Below, piece after piece: positions 6,680 through 11,428 of a stretch of DNA of 11,428 nucleotides (position 1 is its first letter; each line of letters starts with the position of its first letter). Under the pieces are notes generated by a model. It searched no databases. It was not told where the DNA came from and saw only the letters and a list, made by a program, of their open reading frames with translations. A program made the translations under genes and the position numbers. This stretch comes from an uncultured Alphaproteobacteria bacterium (GTDB lineage: Bacteria; Pseudomonadota; Alphaproteobacteria; Minwuiales; Minwuiaceae): NCBI GenBank assembly GCA_913064755.1, contig CAJYBQ010000061.1:1-11428 (forward strand), read 5' to 3'.

Positions 6680-7204
6680 ATGAGAACGATCAGCGGATAC
6701 CTGATGGCAGGTGCGACGGCTGTCGTGTTGCTGGCCAGCCCGGCCACGGCACAGCAGAAAGCGTCGGAAAACGCCGAAGTCATCAAGGTCTACGAGGCGG
6801 GGACACTGACCCCTGCCGATATCCGCGCCTGTCTGCGGCAGGACCAGCGGCTGGCAGACCTGGAAAAGCGCCTGGCCAGCTACCAGGCCAGCATGACCTC
6901 CTACCGCAACCGGATCAGCGCGCTGGAAGCCGACCTCGACAAGCGGCGCAAGCAGATCGACGGCACCGATCCGGAGGCCGTGAAGGAATACAACGCCCGC
7001 GTCGAACGCCACCGGACGATGATCGACACCTACAACGATGAAATGCTGCCCACCCTGGACCAGCGTCGCGACCAGTTGAACAAGCTGGTGAGCGACTACA
7101 ACGGACGCTGCGCCGACAAGAGCTATTTCGAGGATGACTGGCAGGCGGCCCTGACCGAACTCGGCATCCCCGACCCGCGACCGACGAAGAGCGGCGGCAA
7201 GTAA
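6680..7204 (+). CDS. Exported coiled-coil protein of unknown function
   Basis: This 174-residue protein begins with a clear Sec signal peptide: MRT, a hydrophobic core over about residues 6-20, then SPATA with probable cleavage after Ala24. The mature part is mostly charged helix. A coiled-coil-like region runs from about residue 55 to 138 (LADLEKRLASYQ, ISALEADLDKRRKQI, LDQRRDQLNKLVSDYN), broken near GTDPEA (95-100) as if two helices fold back on each other. Cys51 and Cys144, the only cysteines, sit at the two ends of this region and could form a disulfide in the periplasm. The tail is basic and Pro/Gly rich. I chose the start at 6680 because GAGG lies five bases upstream and the signal peptide begins there; the in-frame ATG at 6578 lies inside the hairpin. 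No family name is recognised. A periplasmic or outer-membrane-associated structural role is only a guess. Confidence 0.8.
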   Translation: MRTISGYLMAGATAVVLLASPATAQQKASENAEVIKVYEAGTLTPADIRACLRQDQRLADLEKRLASYQASMTSYRNRISALEADLDKRRKQIDGTDPEAVKEYNARVERHRTMIDTYNDEMLPTLDQRRDQLNKLVSDYNGRCADKSYFEDDWQAALTELGIPDPRPTKSGGK

Positions 7205-7233
7205 CCGGGATTTCGTCGACGGGTCGGCCCCGA

Positions 7234-8178
7234 TCAGGCCTGCGCCAGATGCGGCAGCGGTATCGCGTCCAGTTCCGGCTGTACCAGGTCGATGAATTTC
7301 CGGGTCTGGTCCATCAGGTCGTCGTCGCTGCCGCCGATGGGGCGCAGGATGAACTTGGATGCCCCGGCTTCGACATATTCCCGGATGCGCTGCAGGATCA
7401 GGTCCGCGTCGCCTACCACGAAGTAACCGGTGGGATCCTTGCGCAAGCGCTTCTCGAACCGGCCCGCTTCCGCGGCCACGACCTCTTCGTCCATGCTGCC
7501 GAAGCGGAAGGGGAAGGCGGCACCGAAATGGTCCTCGTCGACCGGGCGGCCCTGCGCGATGGCCGTTTCGCGAATGGCGCGGACCACGGGGGCCAGTTGC
7601 GCCGGGCTTTCGAACGCGGCCTGCCAGCCGGTACCGTACTTGGCCGTCCGTTCCACCGCTGCCTTGGTGGAACCGCCGATCCACATGGGAATGCGCGGGT
7701 TGATCGGTGTCGGCGAAATCCTCGCGCCCTTCAACTGGAAGAAGCGCCCGTCGTAGTCGACCGTCTCCCCCTGCCAGAGCCGGATGATGATCTCCAGCGC
7801 TTCATCCGCACGGGCACCGCGCCCCGCCGTCGGCGTTCCCGTCGCCGCCCAGTCAGGTGCCAGCTTGGCCCCGATGCCGAATGCCGGCAGCAGGCGACCG
7901 CCGCTGAGGTAGTCGATCGTGGCGCACTGCTTGGCCAGCAGCACGGGCTCCCTGAGCGCCAGGGAGGCCACGTTCATGCCGAACTTCAGCTTGCGCGTCC
8001 GCCCGGCAATGGCACCCAGCACCGCCATGGGTTCCAGGTGCGGCCGCGCGGAGGCCAGGCGGTCGGACTGCCAGTAGCTGTTGACGCCGCCGTCCTCCAG
8101 CATGTCGATCCAGTCCCAGAAAGGGGCTGCACCGGAAAACGGCAATTCGCCGAAACCCATTCCGACCCTTACAGGCAT
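7234..8178 (-). CDS. LLM class (luciferase-like) flavin-dependent oxidoreductase
   Basis: This 314-residue protein is the usual size for luciferase-like TIM-barrel monooxygenases. Family features run in order: the N-terminal VRVGMGFGEL strand, WQSDRL near 36-41, the LKFGMNVASLALREPVLLAKQ segment (65-84), the hallmark ATIDYLSGGRLLPAFGIG (86-103), EALEIIIRLWQGETVDYDGRFF (126-147), and PRIPMWIGGST (161-171) near the C-terminal end of the barrel. Members oxidise substrates with FMN or F420. Which cofactor is used here cannot be read from the sequence, though FMN is more usual in Proteobacteria. The start at 8178 is chosen because GGAGGAGGAA lies just upstream; frames further 5' run into a structured spacer. 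It is the second gene of a unit with the thiolase homologue, separated by 106 bases. It converges with the exported-protein gene, 29 bases away. Substrate unknown. Confidence 0.88.
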   Translation of the reverse strand: MPVRVGMGFGELPFSGAAPFWDWIDMLEDGGVNSYWQSDRLASARPHLEPMAVLGAIAGRTRKLKFGMNVASLALREPVLLAKQCATIDYLSGGRLLPAFGIGAKLAPDWAATGTPTAGRGARADEALEIIIRLWQGETVDYDGRFFQLKGARISPTPINPRIPMWIGGSTKAAVERTAKYGTGWQAAFESPAQLAPVVRAIRETAIAQGRPVDEDHFGAAFPFRFGSMDEEVVAAEAGRFEKRLRKDPTGYFVVGDADLILQRIREYVEAGASKFILRPIGGSDDDLMDQTRKFIDLVQPELDAIPLPHLAQA

Positions 8179-8212
8179 GCTGTTCCTCCTCCACTCGGTA
8201 CCGTTGCGATGT

Positions 8213-8278
8213 GGCGCGGGCCGGGGCGAAATCCAGTCATCCGGTTGCGGATGTCCGGCTTCTGCCCCGCCCCGCGCC
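8213..8278 (-). promoter_or_regulatory. Structured element between the thiolase and LLM oxidoreductase genes
   Basis: Two 15-base arms, 8213-8227 and 8264-8278, are inverted repeats matching at 14 of 15 positions, almost all G/C. Between them lies a second perfect hairpin, CATCCG-GTTG-CGGATG (8238-8253). The mRNA would fold into a long stem topped by an inner stem-loop, beginning seven bases after the thiolase stop and ending about 20 bases before the LLM Shine-Dalgarno. No T run follows. Possible roles are a partial terminator, an mRNA stabiliser setting the ratio of the two proteins, or a dispersed palindromic repeat. Confidence 0.6.
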
Positions 8279-8284
8279 GAGCCA

Positions 8285-9544
8285 TCAGTCGCGTGCGCGT
8301 TCCAGGATATTGACCGCACAGGCTGCTTCCTCGAAGCCGATCACGCCGCCACCGTTCTCGGCCAGCGCGATCCGGGCATCCGGCACCTGCCGTTCCCCGG
8401 CCTCGCCGCGCAACTGTGTCGCCAGTTCCTGGATCATCGACAGGCCGGTCGCGCCGACCGGATGGCCTTTCGACACCAGGCCGCCGGACGTGTTCACCGG
8501 CACCTTGCCACCCGGACCGGTCTCACCCGCCTCGATGAAGCGGCCCCCTTCGCCGATGTCGCAGAAACCCATCATCTCCACCTGCAGCACTTCGCAGAAA
8601 CTGGTGGCGTCATGCACTTCCGCGACCTGGATATCCTCGGGCTTCAGGCCGCTGTGCGCATAGGCCTTCCTTGCCGCCGTCATGGACAGCGACGGCTCGT
8701 CCAGGCGCTTGTACTTGCCACCCGACAGGCTGCTGGCCCTGATCCTGATGGCACGGTCCTTCACCGCCTGCGGCAGTCCCTTGTAGTAATCCTCCGATAC
8801 AACGATCGCCGCCGCGGCACCGTCGCCGAGGGGGGAACACATGGATCGCGTGAGGGGGTAGCTGACCGGGCGGTCTTCCAGCACCTGGTCCACGGTCATC
8901 TCGAACTGGTACTGGGCGTTCGGGTTCTTGGCACCGTAATTGTGGTTCTTGGCGGCCCCGGCGGCAATCTGGCGCTGCGTCGTGCCGTGTTTCTTCATGT
9001 GATAGCAGGCCTGCATGGCATAGGTGTCCATGAAGACGGTGCGATCCGGCCCGGTCTCGAACGGCTTGCCCGCTTCCTCACCGGCGTCGCGGTAGTACTG
9101 CTGCCATTCCTCCGGGTCCTGCGTGTCGATGCCCGCGAAGAAGCTGCGCTGGATCTTCTCCGGCTCACCGGGGATCCAGACCTTCTCCACGCCCATGGCC
9201 AGGCTGACCTCTGACTGGCCGGACATGATGTCCTTCCAGGCACCATGCAGCGCCATGGACCCCGTCGCACAGGCGCCTTCGACGTTCACCATCGGGACCC
9301 GGGCCGGGAACAGCCCCTCGTTCACCAGCGGGGTGAAACAGACCTGCCCGCGGATCGAGCCCTGGTCGTTGTGCAGCCACATGCCGCAATTGCCGAACCA
9401 GCCGAAATCGATGTCGTCACCATTCTCCATGCCCGCGTCGGCGAGGACGCCCAGATAGGCCTCCCGCGTCAGGTCCTTGAACGACTTGTCGGGCCATTTC
9501 TGGAACCGCGTGGAAAACGAACCGATGATATATGCGTCTGTCAC
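8285..9544 (-). CDS. Thiolase family protein, SCP2/lipid-transfer type
   Basis: With a GTG start at 9544 the protein has 419 residues. That start has GGGGAGG five bases upstream and gives TDAYIIGSFSTRF, a typical family N-terminus. The longer ATG start at 9562 lacks a ribosome site. The N-terminal thiolase domain has the nucleophile Cys92 in NVEGACATGSMAL (88-100). The C-terminal domain has EVHDATSF (309-316) and SKGHPVGATG (358-367). The segment where biosynthetic thiolases have a second catalytic Cys reads ENGGGVIG, with no Cys. Relatives cleave or form beta-ketoacyl-CoA, or (Ltp-type) act as retro-aldolases on CoA thioesters, often with a DUF35 OB-fold partner; no such partner is seen here. 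His311 is followed by Asp-Ala, not the Asp-Cys I recall from SCP2 thiolases. Exact reaction is therefore open. It is the first gene of the unit leading to the LLM oxidoreductase. Confidence 0.88.
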   Translation of the reverse strand: MTDAYIIGSFSTRFQKWPDKSFKDLTREAYLGVLADAGMENGDDIDFGWFGNCGMWLHNDQGSIRGQVCFTPLVNEGLFPARVPMVNVEGACATGSMALHGAWKDIMSGQSEVSLAMGVEKVWIPGEPEKIQRSFFAGIDTQDPEEWQQYYRDAGEEAGKPFETGPDRTVFMDTYAMQACYHMKKHGTTQRQIAAGAAKNHNYGAKNPNAQYQFEMTVDQVLEDRPVSYPLTRSMCSPLGDGAAAAIVVSEDYYKGLPQAVKDRAIRIRASSLSGGKYKRLDEPSLSMTAARKAYAHSGLKPEDIQVAEVHDATSFCEVLQVEMMGFCDIGEGGRFIEAGETGPGGKVPVNTSGGLVSKGHPVGATGLSMIQELATQLRGEAGERQVPDARIALAENGGGVIGFEEAACAVNILERARD

Positions 9545-9563
9545 TTCAACCTCCCCAGGCATT

Positions 9564-9593
9564 GGCGGACGGCAGGGACTGCCCGTGTCCGCC
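9564..9593 (-). promoter_or_regulatory. Inverted repeat upstream of the thiolase start (operator or leader hairpin)
   Basis: GGCGGAC-GGCAG (9564-9575) is complementary to CTGCC (9579-9583) plus GTCCGCC (9587-9593). This gives 12 paired positions with a three-base loop and a three-base bulge. It lies just ahead of the thiolase Shine-Dalgarno. A perfect TTGACA on the minus strand (9602-9597) abuts it, but no good -10 hexamer follows at 16-18 bases. The element could be a repressor site at the promoter or a hairpin in the 5' leader. Confidence 0.45.
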
Positions 9594-9713
9594 GGGTGTC
9601 AAAACGGTGACCGGGAAAAAACCTGTGCTTCGCCCAATTGTCGCCGCGATCGAACAGGATTATGGATAGCGTCAATCGAGGGCGCAGACCAGCTAGGAAG
9701 GCGGCGACCGACC

Positions 9714-10265
9714 ATGTTCACCCGCAAGACAAACGGACAGGATGGCGACGGCACGGGTGAAACCCCGCGCCCGGCGCCGAAGACCAGCACCCCCATGCCG
9801 ACGGAAGACCTGATCGCGCGGCGTCCGCGCCCGGATATTCCGCGCCCCAGGCAGGATGGCCCCATGCGTGATCGGCGCGGTACCGCGAACGAGGAGGAAT
9901 CACGGCTGCTGGTCGGCAGCGGCATCTCCCTGAAGGGCGAAGTCAGCAACTGCGCCGAACTGGTCATCGAAGGCTCGGTCGATGCACGGGTCGAAGCCAC
10001 CAGCTTCCGCGTCAGCCCCGGCGGCAGCTATTCCGGCGAATGCCACGTGGAGACCGCCGATATCGCAGGTGATTTCGAAGGCACGCTGAACTGCCGTGAC
10101 CGGCTGATCGTGCGCTCCACGGGCAAGCTGAAGGGCATCCTGCGCTATGGCGAGGTCGAGATCGAGGCCGGCGGTCGCATTGCCGGCGAGATCCAGGTCT
10201 TCGGAGAGGAGCCGGAGAAGCCCGCCGCCGCGACCCCGCCGAGGAAGGTCGTCAGCAACGATTGA
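9714..10265 (+). CDS. Bactofilin family polymer-forming protein
   Basis: This 183-residue protein has a central bactofilin (DUF583/PF04519) domain at about residues 65-165, built of short repeating beta-strand turns: LLVGSGISLKGEVSNCAELV, EGSVDARVEA, PGGSYSGECHVETADIAGDF, EGTLNCRDRLIVRSTGKLKG, YGEVEIEAGGRIAGEIQVF. A right-handed beta-helix that polymerises without nucleotide is the known fold of the family. The disordered Pro/Arg-rich N-terminus (about 1-60, with RRPRPDIPRPR) and the short C-terminal Pro-rich tail fit the family. Bactofilins act as cytoskeletal scaffolds at the inner membrane, in stalk formation, polarity or cell-wall synthesis. The ATG at 9714 has AGGAAGG about twelve bases upstream. 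It is divergent from the thiolase gene (169 bases apart) and convergent with the receiver gene. No peptidase or other cell-wall gene is adjacent, so the specific role is unknown. Confidence 0.9.
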   Translation: MFTRKTNGQDGDGTGETPRPAPKTSTPMPTEDLIARRPRPDIPRPRQDGPMRDRRGTANEEESRLLVGSGISLKGEVSNCAELVIEGSVDARVEATSFRVSPGGSYSGECHVETADIAGDFEGTLNCRDRLIVRSTGKLKGILRYGEVEIEAGGRIAGEIQVFGEEPEKPAAATPPRKVVSND

Positions 10266-10269
10266 TGAC

Positions 10270-10292
10270 CCTGCCCTGACTGATCGGGCGGG
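10270..10292. terminator. Weak hairpin between bactofilin and the convergent receiver gene
   Basis: CCTGCCC (10270-10276) pairs with GGGCGGG (10286-10292), with one G-T wobble and a nine-base loop, five bases after the bactofilin stop. It lies in the 49-base gap between convergent genes. There is no T tract. Confidence 0.3.
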
Positions 10293-10314
10293 ACCGGGCT
10301 GGTCGGCATACGAG

Positions 10315-10689
10315 TCAGGCCAGCGCGGCCCGCAGATCAGCCAGTGCAACGGGTTTCTGCAGGACCGCGACGCTGGATATGCCCTTCAGGTCAGCCAGCG
10401 TGCTGGCGGCGCGGGCATAGTGGGGGTTGAAGCCGGTGACCAGGATCAACCGGCCCTCGTAGCCGGCATCCGACAGCCAGCCGACCAGTTCCAGGCCGTC
10501 GATATTGGGCATGACGATATCCAGCACGACGATGTCGGGCTTGAATTCCCGGTAGATGTCGGCGAACTGCTCCGGCCAGGCCACGTCGATGGCCTGCATG
10601 CCCATACCCTCGACAACATCGTGGACGATGGCCCGGAAATCCGGTTCGTCATCGCAGATCATCACCCGGGTTTGCGGTTCAGTGGACAT
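10315..10689 (-). CDS. Stand-alone response regulator receiver protein
   Basis: This 124-residue single-domain CheY-like receiver has no output domain. The acidic pocket is Asp13-Asp14 in CDDEPDF, the phosphoacceptor is Asp57 in IVVLDIVMPNIDG (53-65), the switch Thr85 is in LILVTG (81-86), and Lys112 is in VLQKPVA (109-115). All are intact, so it should be phosphorylated. The start at 10689 is preferred; an alternative ATG at 10710 adds seven residues and has no better ribosome site. Its start overlaps the end of the upstream kinase gene by 11 bases, suggesting coupled translation and that the kinase is its phosphodonor. With no DNA-binding domain it probably acts by protein contact or as a phosphorelay intermediate. 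Confidence 0.9.
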   Translation of the reverse strand: MSTEPQTRVMICDDEPDFRAIVHDVVEGMGMQAIDVAWPEQFADIYREFKPDIVVLDIVMPNIDGLELVGWLSDAGYEGRLILVTGFNPHYARAASTLADLKGISSVAVLQKPVALADLRAALA

Positions 10690-11428
10690 GGTGCTTGGTT
10701 TCCCTGGCATCGCCGAATTTTCCGATCAAATCGCTGGTCATGAAGGGTTTCCTGAGTTCCGGAAGGTGTGACACATCCACCGTGTCCTCCACGCCTCGCC
10801 CTGTCGAAGCCGTGCCGGTGGCAAGCCGTATCCCCCGGACCTCGGGCCGGTTCTCCCAGACCCAGCGCAGCGGACATTCATTGTCCGCGCCGCGGGCGAG
10901 CGTGTCCGCAACCAGCAGGAAATCAACCTTGCGGGTGAGGCGCATGAACCCGAGGGCCCGATCCGCGTCCCGGAAACAGACAGCCTCGTGCCCCAGGTGC
11001 TCCAGTTCCTGCGCCAGCCGCGCCGCATCGGACGGGTCGGGGTCCAGGATAAGGATGGTCGCGGCGTTCACGACCGTGTTGTCGCCAGGCGCAGGGCCAC
11101 GCGTGCCGACCTCCGGGTCGACCAGCGGCAGATGAATCTCGACACAGGTTCCGCTCTCGTCGCCGGGACGGATCAGGGCGCGCCCCTCGGACTGCTTCGC
11201 GAAACCATAGACCATGCTCAATCCCAGGCCGCTGCCCTTGCCCACGTCCTTGGTGGTGTAGAAGGGCTCGAAAGCCCGTGACCAGACCTCCTCGGGCATG
11301 CCCGTGCCGCTGTCACAGACCGCGATCACCACTTCCCCCGCACGCCACGACCGCCGGACGCCGATCGGGATGTCGCCCCCACCCGTCACCCCGCCCGCAC
11401 GCGTGCCCGCCAGGGTGGGGAGGGCCCG
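10679..11428 (-). CDS. Hybrid histidine kinase, C-terminal part (partial at right edge)
   Basis: The frame is open to the right edge, so the N-terminal sensor, the dimerisation/phospho-His domain and most of the N box are missing. The first visible residues (RALP, then a Gly-rich stretch) fit the end of an N box. The ATPase (HATPase_c) part shows the G1 box in CDSGTGMPEEV, the F box FEPFYTTK and the G2 box GKGSGLGLSMVYGF. After a linker of about 30 residues comes a receiver-like domain: ILILDPDPSD, DFLLVADTLARG, a switch-Thr-like LATG and LRKPF. The GTG at 11389 is internal and not the true start. It overlaps the downstream receiver gene. The receiver half is divergent: the acidic pair is Asp-Pro-Asp and the phosphoacceptor position is offset by one residue compared with the stand-alone receiver. 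It may be weakly active or a structural remnant. Confidence 0.88.
   Translation of the reverse strand, partial: RALPTLAGTRAGGVTGGGDIPIGVRRSWRAGEVVIAVCDSGTGMPEEVWSRAFEPFYTTKDVGKGSGLGLSMVYGFAKQSEGRALIRPGDESGTCVEIHLPLVDPEVGTRGPAPGDNTVVNAATILILDPDPSDAARLAQELEHLGHEAVCFRDADRALGFMRLTRKVDFLLVADTLARGADNECPLRWVWENRPEVRGIRLATGTASTGRGVEDTVDVSHLPELRKPFMTSDLIGKFGDARETKHHVH

Noticed and set aside
6590..7684. 364-codon minus-strand frame covering the exported-protein gene and the end of the LLM gene
   Set aside because: It overlaps two well-supported genes in other frames and shows no domain.
7249..8313. 354-codon plus-strand frame opposite the LLM oxidoreductase
   Set aside because: Antisense shadow; no recognisable motifs, whereas the minus strand has the whole LLM family pattern and a strong ribosome site.
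8081..9214. 377-codon plus-strand frame opposite the thiolase gene
   Set aside because: Antisense shadow with His/Arg/Gly-rich composition and no family match; it also spans the structured spacer.
9638..9666. TTGTCG and TATGGA as a bactofilin promoter
   Set aside because: The spacing is 17 bases, but the -10 matches at only three of six positions; too weak to list as a feature.

Overview
The window reads as chromosomal DNA of a GC-rich Alphaproteobacterium. A Rhodospirillales-like marine or soil lineage is my guess. The grounds are strong G/C preference at third codon positions, an alphaproteobacterial-style bactofilin, and a hybrid kinase/receiver module. No tRNA, rRNA, CRISPR array, insertion sequence or phage gene is visible, and no stretch over 300 bases lacks a gene.

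Region 1 (about 1-6595, + strand) is one tight operon of six genes. In order they encode a HyuA-type hydantoinase/oxoprolinase ATPase (181-2259), a LamB/YcsF (PxpA-like) protein (2282-3019), a minimal 78-residue biotin carrier (3076-3312), a biotin carboxylase (3322-4683), a KipI/PxpB-type carboxyltransferase half (4710-5579) and a KipA/PxpC-type half (5576-6541). The operon ends in a strong hairpin at 6563-6594. The parts equal those of urea carboxylase (biotin carboxylase + AHS1 + AHS2 + biotinyl domain) split into four polypeptides, plus a PxpA-type subunit and a HyuA ATPase with no HyuB partner. The PxpB and PxpC homologues carry features I recall from urea carboxylase rather than from plain 5-oxoprolinase PxpBC. 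My inference is a multi-subunit, biotin- and ATP-dependent enzyme acting on a lactam, cyclic imide, urea-like or amide substrate. This is the most interesting system in the window. A few bases of an upstream reading frame ending at 115 may be the tail of another gene.

Region 2 (6600-7204, + strand) is a single gene with a plausible promoter of its own. It encodes a small exported coiled-coil protein of unknown function, with two cysteines flanking the helical region.

Region 3 (7234-9544, - strand) is a two-gene unit: an SCP2/lipid-transfer-type thiolase homologue followed by an LLM-class flavin-dependent oxidoreductase. A strongly folded 66-base element separates them, and an inverted repeat sits just ahead of the thiolase start. 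The thiolase homologue has His-Asp-Ala where thiolases of this class often have His-Asp-Cys, so its reaction is uncertain.

Region 4 (9714-10265, + strand) is a bactofilin, a cytoskeletal polymer protein, transcribed divergently from region 3. Region 5 (10315-11428, - strand) is a two-component pair: a hybrid histidine kinase running off the right edge, with an 11-base overlap into a stand-alone receiver protein.
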